Assembly: GCF_008831155.1 (NCBI RefSeq) | Contig: NZ_WBKB01000006.1 | Location: forward strand, 62,001-126,000 | DNA: 64,000 bases | Direction of reading: 5' to 3' | Source: Gulosibacter chungangensis | Lineage (GTDB): Bacteria; Actinomycetota; Actinomycetes; Actinomycetales; Microbacteriaceae | Part shown: positions 8,459 through 16,770 of the stretch, in pieces | Layout: each line of letters begins with the position of its first letter | Numbering within the stretch: the first letter of the stretch is position 1 | Position numbers and translations under genes: made by a program | Notes under the pieces: generated by a model | Seen by the model: the letters and a program-made list of their open reading frames with translations, nothing else | Databases searched by the model: none | What the model was told of the DNA's origin: nothing

Positions 8459-10564
8459 CTAACCAGCCTGCTTCGCAGCCTTCCGCTTCTGCCGATACAC
8501 CACACGCTCATCAAGCGGCGCATTTCCGGAAGCTCGAAGCTCCTCGTAGTAGGCCGCAGCCTCCGTTTGCCGTTCCTGCTCGATGCCCGTGGCGATCTTG
8601 GCTCGTAGGTGCGCATCCGTATACCCGAATGCATCCACCAGCGACTGCGCGTGTGGACGCAATCGGGAGATCAGCCGCGAAATATAGGAAGTCACCAGCC
8701 GCGCACGCTTGGTCGTGAGCCTTCCCGAGATGAGATACCAGGACAGGTCACGTTCGATCAGAGTCAGCCCAAAGAGATCGCGCAGCCAGGTCAGGATGCG
8801 GTGGGTCTCGCTCTCGGGGCTGAAGTCCTCAAGTTTGCGCGTGAAGGCTTCCCACTGGATGAGCTCCCCGTACGCGTGCGAGGCATCAATGAGCCTGCTC
8901 TGCAGTGCATTGAACGCTGCTTCGCCGCGCCCCGCCTTGGCCGCACGATTGAGCGCCATCCCGATTTCGGCAATCTCGTCCTGAACTCGAGCGGCGAGCA
9001 GCGCGTGCTGATTCTCGGGTTCGCGCAGCCAACCAACCGACCGCGCGCTCGACCCAAGGTCGCGAGCGATGCTGCCAAGCCGAGCCAAGCCGATCTCGTG
9101 GAACGCCTTGGTCGCAGCCTGAGTGACGAACAGTCGCGCCGCTTCACGCGCATCCGCGCCCTTGAACTTTGCCGCGTAGTCCTCCAGCAGTCGCTTGCCG
9201 ACGAGCTGCAGCAGCACGGTGTTGTCGCCCTCAAAGGTCGTATAGACGTCGAGATCGTGGCGCAGCAGCGTGAGTCGGTTATCGGCCATGAAGCCCGCGC
9301 CGCCACACGCTTCACGCGCGACCTGCAGGGTGTCCATCCCCTGCCAGGTTGTCGTCGGCTTGAGTGCGGCCGCGAGGGTTTCGAGATCAGCGCGACGGTC
9401 CGGGGTGTCACCGGCACCAGAGAACACCGCGTCAAATTCCCGCAGGAATTCATCATGTGAGAAGGCGGCGGCGTAGACCGTCGCGAGCCGCGGGATCAAC
9501 CGCTGCTGGTGGCGACCGTAGTCGAGCAGCACGGTCTCTTCGCCCTTGCCCGAGTTATCGAACTGTCGACGCTGATTACCGTAGGTCACGGCAATCGCGA
9601 GCGCCGCCTGCTGCGCAACCACGGCCGAGCCGTCCAGGGAAACCCGCCCCTGCACGAGCGTGCCGAGCATCACGAAGAAGCGCCGTCCCGGAGATTCGAT
9701 CGGCGAAGAATAGGCGCCATCCGCGGCTACGTCGCCGTAGCGGTTGAGCAGGTTCGTGCGCGGAATCCGCACGTCCGAGAAATGCAGTCGACCGTTATCG
9801 ACACCGTTCAGGCCACCCTTGACCCCGTCGTCCTCGCCACCGACGCCGGGCAGGAAGTTGCCCTCGGCATCCCTAATCTCGATATAGAAAGCATGGACCC
9901 CGTGGTTCATGCCCTTGGTGATGAGCTGGGCAAAGAGTACGGCCGCCGTCGCATCGCGACCGGCGTTGCCGAGATACTCCTTCCACGCGGCACGGAAGGG
10001 CGTATTGATCACGAACTCTTCGGTCTCGGGGTCGTAGGTCGCGGTCGTCCCGATCGAGGAGACATCCGAACCGTGACCGATCTCAGTCATCGCAAACGCG
10101 CCCGGCACGGACACATCCATTGCGCCCGGCAGCCAGCGTTCGTGGTGCTCTTCGGTACCGAGGTGCATGATCGCCGCACCAAAAAGCCCGAACTGGACGC
10201 CCGACTTAATCTGCAGGCTCGGGTCGGCGAGGAAGATCTCCTCGAATGCGGCAATATTGCCGCCGGGGTTCTCGCCACCACCAAAGCGCTTCGGGAATGC
10301 GAGGCTCGGGGTGCCACGCTCGGCGAGCAGTTTGACCTGTGCGAGTACGCGGTCGCGATGTTCCGCAAGGCTCAGGCTGTCGTCACGCCAGAATGCGGGG
10401 TCAGCGGCAATATCACGGGCACGTTGCCGCTCGGCAGGCCAGCTTCCGAGCAGGGCGCGGTGGACCTCATCGACATCGATTCTGGTTGACTCGGAGGATT
10501 CAGCGGCTTCGAGATCCGAATCGTCGAGCTGATCTTCAACGATTTCGGCGAGTTGGTCAGTCAC
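8459..10564 (-). CDS. Acyl-CoA oxidase / acyl-CoA dehydrogenase family protein
   Basis: This is a flavoenzyme of about 701 residues in the acyl-CoA oxidase group, which introduces the 2,3 double bond into acyl-CoA in beta-oxidation. The N-terminal helical domain, middle domain (FAMTEIGHGSDV, typical of ACOX/ACAD substrate and FAD contacts) and C-terminal helical region (EACGGAGFM, FEGDNTVLLQL) are all present, followed by an ACOX-type extension of about 250 residues. The length exceeds ordinary acyl-CoA dehydrogenases (about 380) and matches oxidases. I chose GTG 10564 because GGAG lies 7 nt upstream; an upstream ATG (10594) is also in frame. It is monocistronic. Whether O2 or ETF is the acceptor cannot be decided from sequence alone. 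Confidence 0.88.
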   Translation of the reverse strand: MTDQLAEIVEDQLDDSDLEAAESSESTRIDVDEVHRALLGSWPAERQRARDIAADPAFWRDDSLSLAEHRDRVLAQVKLLAERGTPSLAFPKRFGGGENPGGNIAAFEEIFLADPSLQIKSGVQFGLFGAAIMHLGTEEHHERWLPGAMDVSVPGAFAMTEIGHGSDVSSIGTTATYDPETEEFVINTPFRAAWKEYLGNAGRDATAAVLFAQLITKGMNHGVHAFYIEIRDAEGNFLPGVGGEDDGVKGGLNGVDNGRLHFSDVRIPRTNLLNRYGDVAADGAYSSPIESPGRRFFVMLGTLVQGRVSLDGSAVVAQQAALAIAVTYGNQRRQFDNSGKGEETVLLDYGRHQQRLIPRLATVYAAAFSHDEFLREFDAVFSGAGDTPDRRADLETLAAALKPTTTWQGMDTLQVAREACGGAGFMADNRLTLLRHDLDVYTTFEGDNTVLLQLVGKRLLEDYAAKFKGADAREAARLFVTQAATKAFHEIGLARLGSIARDLGSSARSVGWLREPENQHALLAARVQDEIAEIGMALNRAAKAGRGEAAFNALQSRLIDASHAYGELIQWEAFTRKLEDFSPESETHRILTWLRDLFGLTLIERDLSWYLISGRLTTKRARLVTSYISRLISRLRPHAQSLVDAFGYTDAHLRAKIATGIEQERQTEAAAYYEELRASGNAPLDERVVYRQKRKAAKQAG

Positions 10565-10667
10565 GGAGGTGCTCCAATCAATAAAGCGCGTCATTGCAAG
10601 ACAGCGAGCGGGCATTTCCGCCCGCAATTTCGCTCTCATATCAGGCTACGACCGCGTCTCACGCAGC

Positions 10668-10715
10668 AAAAAAAGAGTCTCGTAACGGACACAATTGCGG
10701 CCCGTCACGAGACTC
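10668..10715 (-). terminator. Intrinsic terminator of the ABC-2 exporter operon
   Basis: GAGTCTCGT (10675-10683) pairs with ACGAGACTC (10707-10715), and an inner ACGG/CCGT extends the stem. On the minus strand the stem is followed by seven T (the A-run at 10668-10674). It ends the minus-strand operon 12929-10780. Confidence 0.85.
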
Positions 10716-10779
10716 TCGACTTATGGGCATTCTACAAATACGAGAACGAAAAGTTATTCGACTCGCACAGTTAGGATGC

Positions 10780-11994
10780 TCAACTCCCCCTGAGTGCGTC
10801 CTTCAGCTTCACCTTCGGCCCGGTTCGCAGCACCGAGTTCTCGTAGATTCGGCCGGCCACCCAGAGCGCGCCAACCACGGTCACCAGCAAAATCGCGAGC
10901 GCAAGGAATGGTTCCCACCACGCCACACCGGCACTGAACATCCGCACCGGCAAGGCAACCGGTGAGGAGAACGGAATGTAGCTCAGCCAGGTCATGACCG
11001 CTTCATTCTGATTCGCGAACACAATCAAGAAATAGGGAATCATCACCAGCATGCTCAGCGGCGAGGTGACGCTCGCGACATCCTCGGGGCGCGAAACGGT
11101 GGCCGAAAGCGCCGCGTAGAGCGAGGCAAAGAGGATGAAGCCAACAATGAACAGCACCACGAACCAGATCATCGAAGGCCCAAGCAGATCGAGCATCCCG
11201 GTCTGCCCGGTGATCGCGAAACACGCCAGCGCAACAATGACAATCGCGGCGACCTCCCCGACCGCAAGAACTGTGCCGCCGATGATCTTGCCGGCGAGCA
11301 CCGTGGTCGGCTTCACTGTGGACAGCAACAGCTCCACAATGCGCGAGGCTTTCTCCTCAATCACGGTCTGGGCAATGCGCTGGCTGAACATCATGATCGA
11401 CAAGAAATAGATCAGTGCGAATACCGTCGACAGTAGGAAGAGCGTCATGAATTCCTGCGAACCGCCGGCCTCCAGGAAGCCTTGCCCGGGGGCGATCGTG
11501 AGTAGATTCACGACCGAGTTGGGAACTGCCTCCTCACCGATGAGCACGAAGGGCAACTGCCCGTAATCGGTAGTGTCAAGTGCCGAGCCCTCGGCGTCGA
11601 AGAGTCCGTCGAGCGCGGCTGCTTCCGGCCCCGAAACTAACGCAACCTGCGCTTGTCCGTCGCGCACCGCATCCAATGCGGCTTCGGCAGATGCGGCCGA
11701 CTCGAACGTGATGCCCGAGTCTTCCGATGCATCGGCTATTTGGCTCACGTCGATCGTCGAAGCCACCACCGTGTCGTCCTCCGCGACCACCATCGCTTCC
11801 ATGAACCGGCCGATAAACCCCTGCGCGAGGATGCCGACCGCAATGACCACGAGCATAATGATGAAGCTCCAGACGAACGCCTTCGAGCGCACGGTCGTGC
11901 TCACCTCACGCTGCGCGATCAGGCGGATGCCCTGGGCCCGACTGAGCGGTCGGGCGAGGGTCTGGGGTCTGGCTTGGCTATTCTGCTCGGGCAC
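10780..11994 (-). CDS. ABC-2 type transporter permease (NatB-like)
   Basis: This 404-residue permease has a first transmembrane helix near residues 42-62. A long extracytoplasmic domain (about 65-180) follows, then five or more helices (about 185-385), the ABC-2/NatB topology. The segment EEKASRIVELLLSTVKP is characteristic of this family. It pairs with the ATPase encoded just upstream, with stop and start overlapping by one base (TAGTG at 11992-11996). Such pairs export Na+, drugs or peptides; the substrate here is unknown. The operon ends at the terminator 10668-10715. Confidence 0.88.
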   Translation of the reverse strand: MPEQNSQARPQTLARPLSRAQGIRLIAQREVSTTVRSKAFVWSFIIMLVVIAVGILAQGFIGRFMEAMVVAEDDTVVASTIDVSQIADASEDSGITFESAASAEAALDAVRDGQAQVALVSGPEAAALDGLFDAEGSALDTTDYGQLPFVLIGEEAVPNSVVNLLTIAPGQGFLEAGGSQEFMTLFLLSTVFALIYFLSIMMFSQRIAQTVIEEKASRIVELLLSTVKPTTVLAGKIIGGTVLAVGEVAAIVIVALACFAITGQTGMLDLLGPSMIWFVVLFIVGFILFASLYAALSATVSRPEDVASVTSPLSMLVMIPYFLIVFANQNEAVMTWLSYIPFSSPVALPVRMFSAGVAWWEPFLALAILLVTVVGALWVAGRIYENSVLRTGPKVKLKDALRGS

Positions 11995-12929
11995 TAGCGG
12001 ATCTCCTTAAAGATGGTGGAGAGGCGAACAAGCTCGTGGTTGAAGCGGCGGACCGGGCCTCGGGAGACAGCCTCCTGGAGAATTGCCTGCCCGCGCGCAT
12101 CAATATCGGCACCATCACTGTCGCCCGCAAAACCAGCTGACCCATCATCTCCAGCACCACGAGCTATGCGGAAGATCAAGTCCTCGCCTTCGCGTCCGAC
12201 CTCGGTGACGCCGTCCTGCGCGAGAATCCATGCATCGTCGTCGACAGAGATTCGGAACAGGCCCTGCGAATGCTGCTCCTGCAGCGAGCGTCGGGAGCCG
12301 GTGGCCTTGATTTCGCCTTCGGAGATGATCACGAGTTCGTCGCTGAGCCGCTCGACCACGTCGAGCTGGTGCGAGGAGAAGAGGACCGGCACGCCGCGGG
12401 CCGCTTGCTCTTGCAGCACACTGAGCACGACATCCACCGCGATTGGGTCGAGGCCCGAGAAGGGTTCGTCGAGGATGAGGAACTCGGGTTCGTGAACGAG
12501 CGATACGCAGATCTGGGCGCGCTGCTGGTTGCCGAGTGAGAGCGCCTCGACGTTTTCATTCGCGCGCTCGGCGAGGTTCACTCGTTCGAGCAGTTCATCG
12601 GCGCGTTTGGCGGCGGTGGCGCCGTCGACACCGTGCAGCTTCGCGAAGTAGATGATCTGCTCGCGCACCTTCATTTTCGGGTAGAGCCCACGCTCCTCCG
12701 GCATATAACCGAAGCGGGTGCGATCGGTGTCCGAGATCGGCTTCCCTTGAAACAGCACTTCACCCTTAGTCGGGCGAATGAGACCCAGAATTGACCGCAT
12801 CGTGGTGGTCTTGCCGGCACCGTTCGCGCCAACAAAGCCGGTGAGGTGGCCACTGGTCACCGAAAAGGTGACGTCTCGGAGCACTTGCCGTTCGCCGTAC
12901 CAGTGGCTGATTCCTTTAACCTCAAGCAA
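11994..12929 (-). CDS. ABC transporter ATP-binding protein (NatA-like)
   Basis: This ATPase of about 311 residues has Walker A GANGAGKTT, a signature segment with degenerate first residue (SLGNQQR) and Walker B LILDEPFSGLD, as in NatA/CcmA exporters. A C-terminal domain of about 100 residues follows. The start was placed at TTG 12929 because GGGGAG lies 6 nt upstream and the protein then begins at the family's usual LLEVKGISHWYG. The in-frame extension to 13229 looks like antisense of the ECF gene. It is co-transcribed with the permease and divergent from the ECF operon. Confidence 0.88.
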   Translation of the reverse strand: MLEVKGISHWYGERQVLRDVTFSVTSGHLTGFVGANGAGKTTTMRSILGLIRPTKGEVLFQGKPISDTDRTRFGYMPEERGLYPKMKVREQIIYFAKLHGVDGATAAKRADELLERVNLAERANENVEALSLGNQQRAQICVSLVHEPEFLILDEPFSGLDPIAVDVVLSVLQEQAARGVPVLFSSHQLDVVERLSDELVIISEGEIKATGSRRSLQEQHSQGLFRISVDDDAWILAQDGVTEVGREGEDLIFRIARGAGDDGSAGFAGDSDGADIDARGQAILQEAVSRGPVRRFNHELVRLSTIFKEIR

Positions 12930-13049
12930 ACGGCTCTCCCCAATTCCTGTTGTATGCGCGCAGCAGTAACAAAATTTCGCTCGACGGTAGCACGGCGAAA
13001 TAGCGGAAGATTGGATCCGGGCAACCGATAGACTACTAAGGATTGCCTT

Positions 13050-13625
13050 ATGAGAAATATCAGCACCCGCCTCCTCATCGCCTGCGCCGCCATCGGTGTC
13101 GCCGGTGGTGTGCTGTTCACCGCGCACGCGTGGGTGGGCGGCCTGACCGTCAACACCATCCCGTTTCTGTACGGCGTCACGATGGGCCTTTACTTCTTGC
13201 CCGGGGTGCTCGCGCAGGCACTTTTCCATCGCGGCGGGGTGGCGCTGCTCACCGCGGCGCTGTCGGGTTTGGTGGCAAGCCCCTTCCAGCCGATCGGTTT
13301 CATGGCCTTCCTCATAGGTGTGGTGATCGGCCTCGTGCAGGAACTGCCGTTCCTAATCGCGCGCTATCGCGTGTGGAAGCCCTGGCTCTTTATGGTCAGC
13401 GGCCTAATCTGCGGCCTCATCACGATGGGTGCAGCCTTCGGCATCCTCGGGAGCCACAATTTCAACCTCCTCGGCACGATCCTCGTGGTCGTCACCTTCT
13501 TCATTTCGCCGCCCATTTTCACCGTGCTTGGGCTGTGGCTCGCGAAGGCCCTCGATGGCGCGGGCGTCGCGCGTGGGCTGCGGGCGGATGAGCGGCTGGC
13601 GAACAATAACCGGCAGGGCAATTGA
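13050..13625 (+). CDS. ECF transporter S component, YkoE-like
   Basis: This 191-residue hydrophobic protein has about six helices and a short basic tail, matching the YkoE family of substrate-binding S components. That family is assigned to hydroxymethylpyrimidine/thiamine uptake in the YkoEDC group. It overlaps the duplicated EcfA gene by 4 nt. A TAGACT -10 hexamer sits at 13029-13034 and AAGGA at 13038-13042. I looked for a TPP riboswitch in the 120-bp leader and found none, so thiamine regulation is not supported. The substrate assignment rests on family and operon structure only. Confidence 0.8.
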   Translation: MRNISTRLLIACAAIGVAGGVLFTAHAWVGGLTVNTIPFLYGVTMGLYFLPGVLAQALFHRGGVALLTAALSGLVASPFQPIGFMAFLIGVVIGLVQELPFLIARYRVWKPWLFMVSGLICGLITMGAAFGILGSHNFNLLGTILVVVTFFISPPIFTVLGLWLAKALDGAGVARGLRADERLANNNRQGN

Positions 13626-15409
13626 CCGCGGAACTCCTTGAGGTCGACGCGCTAAGCATCACGCATCGGGATGCGCCGCGGCCGACTCCCGAAGGGGTCT
13701 CGTTTTCGGTTCGTCCAGGCGAGGCACTGCTTATTCTTGGACCGTCCGGATGCGGGAAATCAACGCTCTCGCTCGCGCTGAACGGACTTGTTCCCAAGGA
13801 TGTGTGGGCGGATGTATCGGGCCGCGTGACGCTTTCGGGTCACGATCTTGCGGACCTTGAGATGGCACAGACGAGCCAGTATGCCGCGATGGTTTTCCAG
13901 GATCCGGATGCGCAGATGGTGGCCGCGACCGTGTTCGACGAGGTCGCATTCGGCCCCGAAAATCTCTGCGTACCGGCGGATGAAATCGAGCGCCGCGTCA
14001 CGAATGCGCTGCACGAGGTAGGTCTGTGGGATCGGCGAGAGGATGCGCCAGAGTTACTCTCCGGCGGGGGTCGCCAGCGGCTGGCGATCGCGGCCGCACT
14101 CGCACAAGGCGCGCCGCTGATTGTTCTTGACGAGCCCACCGCAAACTTGGACCCGCACGGTGCCCGCGAAGTGTACGAGGTGCTCGCGAAGTTGCTTGCC
14201 GGTGGCAAGGTCGGCATCGTGCTGATCGAGCACAACCTCGATGAGGCGCTGCGCATCGCCACTTCGGTGCTCGTGCTTGATCGCGAAGGGCGCCCTGCGT
14301 TTTCCGGCAGCCCGCGCGAGGTCCTCGTGGAACACCGCACCGAACTCGCCAAACTCGGGGTCTGGCTCCCCCTTGCCACCGCAGTAGGCGAGCAGCTTCG
14401 CCACGCCGGTTGGCACATCCCCGAACTGCCGTTGACGATCACGGAACTGCGCACGCAGCTGATCGAGACGCCGAGTCCTGCAGCTGATCCTCCCGCGGCT
14501 GACACTGGTGACGCTGCCACGCCCGCGCCGAACACCGGCGGACTTGCTGTCGTACGCGATCCGGCCGAGCCTATCCTCATGGCCCGGTACCTCAGCATCC
14601 GGCGCGGTCGACGCGAGATCCTGAAGGACGTTTCGGTTGAGATTCCGCCGGGTGCGTTCGTCGCCGTCGTGGGCCCGAATGGCGCGGGTAAGACCACGCT
14701 GCTGCAGGCGCTCGCCGGAATCGAAACACCTCCGCGAGGCACTGTTTCCACCGATGGCCGGGATATTTCTCGGCTCAAGGTCCGTGAGCTGCGTGACCGG
14801 ATTGGCTATGTTTTTCAGAATCCCGAGCACCAGTTCCTCGCCCACAGCGTGCGCGATGAGCTCTCCCTCGAATTGCGCACGCAGCGATTCAGCGAGGAGG
14901 CGATTACGCAACGCGTCGAGCACGCCCTCACCCAGTTTGGCCTTGCCGAGTTCGCAGATGCGCATCCCTTCCTACTTTCGGGCGGGCAGAAGCGTCGGCT
15001 CTCGGTGGCGACCGCGCTCGTCTCGGGCGCGCCGGTGCTGATTCTTGATGAGCCGACCTTTGGGCAGGATCAGGCCCGCGCGGCCGAGCTGATCGACATG
15101 CTTTCGGAGCTGAATTCCGCAGGTGCGACCGTGGTCATGGCCACCCACGATCTGCAGCTAGCGGCCGAAGTCACCGACCGGCTGTTGGTCTTCGTGGACG
15201 GTAAGGTCACGGCGTACGGGCCAACTGCCGAAGTGCTCGCGAGCAACGCACTCGAGACCGCCGGGCTCGGTCTGCCGCCGCTGGCGACCGCCTTCCGCGG
15301 TTTGGATGCGCATCCCGCACTTTCCGGAATCACTCGCTTTCGTGATCTCCCCGGCGCACCTGCGGTTGGCTCGCCCGTGCATCGATTGGGTGGGCTGATC
15401 GATGAGTGA
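13622..15409 (+). CDS. ECF transporter duplicated ATPase (EcfA-EcfA', YkoD-like)
   Basis: This 595-residue protein contains two complete ABC ATPase domains. The first has Walker A GPSGCGKST (40-48), signature LLSGGGRQR and LIVLDEPTANLD. The second has Walker A GPNGAGKTT near 350, signature LLSGGQKRR and LILDEPTFGQD. The fused arrangement is the YkoD type that energises ECF importers. The start is TTG at 13622, overlapping the S component stop; the EcfT gene overlaps its end by 8 nt. The Ala/Pro-rich linker (about 285-310) joins the halves. Confidence 0.92.
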   Translation: MTAELLEVDALSITHRDAPRPTPEGVSFSVRPGEALLILGPSGCGKSTLSLALNGLVPKDVWADVSGRVTLSGHDLADLEMAQTSQYAAMVFQDPDAQMVAATVFDEVAFGPENLCVPADEIERRVTNALHEVGLWDRREDAPELLSGGGRQRLAIAAALAQGAPLIVLDEPTANLDPHGAREVYEVLAKLLAGGKVGIVLIEHNLDEALRIATSVLVLDREGRPAFSGSPREVLVEHRTELAKLGVWLPLATAVGEQLRHAGWHIPELPLTITELRTQLIETPSPAADPPAADTGDAATPAPNTGGLAVVRDPAEPILMARYLSIRRGRREILKDVSVEIPPGAFVAVVGPNGAGKTTLLQALAGIETPPRGTVSTDGRDISRLKVRELRDRIGYVFQNPEHQFLAHSVRDELSLELRTQRFSEEAITQRVEHALTQFGLAEFADAHPFLLSGGQKRRLSVATALVSGAPVLILDEPTFGQDQARAAELIDMLSELNSAGATVVMATHDLQLAAEVTDRLLVFVDGKVTAYGPTAEVLASNALETAGLGLPPLATAFRGLDAHPALSGITRFRDLPGAPAVGSPVHRLGGLIDE

Positions 15410-16382
15410 GCGTGAACCCGCCGAAGACTATGCCCCGACCCGGAGCCTTTCGACTGCTGATGCGGCGATGCTCGCAGAACAGGACTCTCGCCGTGCAAGC
15501 CTAGCCGCGGGTAAGGCCGGTCCACTCTCACGCAAGCGGAAACCCACCTTGCGAGACCGACGCTCCGGCGCGCGGCTCGACCGCCCGACAATTGCGGAAG
15601 CCGATAGCCTCGGGCTGCCGTTTTTACACCGCATCCACCCGCTCGCGAAGCTCTTCGCGGCGCTGATTCCGATGATTGGCGTGTTCTTCGTGGGTGGCGT
15701 GTGGATCCCGGCGGGGCTCGCTTTGCTCTCGATTGTGCTGCTGCTGATCGGTTCGTCGCTGCGTTGGAGTGTGCGGCTGGCGCTTGTGCTGGGGTTCCCG
15801 CTGCTGACGCTGGTGCTGTCAATCACGCTTGGAATCTGGATTGAGCCGAGCCTTGTGGCCGACACTCCGGCACTCTTTTCAATCGGCAATTGGACGTTCC
15901 ATCAGGGCGCTTGGCTCGCAGGCTTGGAAACGGCCTGCCGCATTGTTGCGATCGTGGCGCTTTCGATGCTGAGCGGTTCGACGACCTCCGGCGGCGACTT
16001 CGTGCGAGCGCTCGTGCAACAACTGCGCGTACCCTACCGGTTTGGTTACGCCGGGCTCGCGGCGCTGCGCTTCGTGCCACGTTTTCGACTGGAGCTGCGC
16101 ATCATCAAGCAGGCGCATCGCGCGCGCGGCATCTCTTTCGGGCGCGGACCAATCGGCTGGCTGCGACGCCAGCTTTCCTCGCTCGTGCCGCTACTCGCGG
16201 CGGCACTTCGGCACGCGGATCGCGTTGCCCTGTCAATGGATGCGCGCGGTTTCGGCTTCCGCGAGACCCGCACCGAGCGTCACCTGCTGCGAGTTCTGCC
16301 CCGCGATTGGGCGTTCCTGCTGCTGGTGCTGTTGCTCGCCTCGGCGATCTTCGCGTCCGGGTTCGCCCTCGGCCTCGGGTAA
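15402..16382 (+). CDS. ECF transporter transmembrane component EcfT (YkoC-like)
   Basis: This 326-residue EcfT protein couples the ATPases to the S component. After a cytoplasmic N-terminal extension of about 75 polar residues it has roughly five helices. The two coupling helices carry the Ala-Arg-Gly motifs seen here as HRARGISFG and MDARGFGFR. It overlaps the ATPase gene, completing an S-AA'-T operon. The 75-residue extension is longer than in typical EcfT proteins and its role is unknown. Confidence 0.9.
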   Translation: MSEREPAEDYAPTRSLSTADAAMLAEQDSRRASLAAGKAGPLSRKRKPTLRDRRSGARLDRPTIAEADSLGLPFLHRIHPLAKLFAALIPMIGVFFVGGVWIPAGLALLSIVLLLIGSSLRWSVRLALVLGFPLLTLVLSITLGIWIEPSLVADTPALFSIGNWTFHQGAWLAGLETACRIVAIVALSMLSGSTTSGGDFVRALVQQLRVPYRFGYAGLAALRFVPRFRLELRIIKQAHRARGISFGRGPIGWLRRQLSSLVPLLAAALRHADRVALSMDARGFGFRETRTERHLLRVLPRDWAFLLLVLLLASAIFASGFALGLG

Positions 16383-16446
16383 GGCGGTCGCGGCCGGCTT
16401 GCCAGCCCGCCCGCTCGTCGCTCCGTTCGCTCTTTCTCTTCCACTA

Positions 16447-16642
16447 ACTCGTCACTCGATGCAGTCCAACCCGCCAAAAACAGCATCCATCGACGAGTCT
16501 CCAGAACCCCTCCCCCAACTCGTCACTCGATGTAGCTGGCCCGCGATACGGCGACGTTTATCGACGAGTTTGCGGGAGTGCCGAGCGCAGACTCGTCACT
16601 CGATGCTCCCCAACCCACGAAAAACAGCATCCATCGACGAGT
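16447..16642. repeat. Array of three 52-bp palindromic repeat units (family A, locus 1)
   Basis: Three 52-bp units lie at 16447-16498, 16518-16569 and 16591-16642. Each begins ACTCGTCACTCGATG and ends with an inverted arm, CATCCATCGACGAGT in units 1 and 3 (unit 2 is divergent). Spacers of 19 and 21 bp give a period of about 72 bp. The same unit occurs three times at 48767-48961. The array follows the ecfT stop by 64 bp. No coding potential is seen here. Confidence 0.85.
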
Positions 16643-16701
16643 TTGCGGAGGGGGCGATGCTCGGGCACTGACGGATGTGCATCGGAACTGCCGAAACGCA
16701 A

Positions 16702-16729
16702 AGTGGGCCGCTCGGAAGAGCGACCCACT
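16702..16729. terminator. Bidirectional hairpin between ecfT and the lamin-tail gene
   Basis: AGTGGGCCGCTC (16702-16713) pairs with GAGCGACCCACT (16718-16729), with one mismatch and a GGAA tetraloop. It lies between convergent genes. The T-tract is weak on both strands. Confidence 0.6.
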
Positions 16730-16770
16730 ATGCGTGATTAGCCGGATGTGCCAGCAGACATCACTTCCGA

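Noticed and set aside
10630-10636. Single CTCTCAT upstream of the acyl-CoA oxidase gene as a further regulon site
   Set aside because: There is no second copy at 11-bp spacing.
12974-13001. ATTTCGC/GCGAAAT inverted repeat between the ABC-2 and ECF operons as an operator
   Set aside because: A 7-bp arm with a 14-bp gap is too short to claim, and no regulator gene is adjacent.
12930-13049. TPP riboswitch for the YkoEDC-like operon
   Set aside because: The leader is short and I find no CTGAGA-type thi-box core.
13043-13591. 182-codon plus-strand frame overlapping the ECF S component
   Set aside because: It is a frame-shifted shadow, rich in Arg and His; the YkoE-like frame has proper helices.
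16447-16642. CRISPR array
   Set aside because: Only three units, the repeats are 52-bp imperfect palindromes, the 20-bp spacers share sequence, and no cas genes are present.
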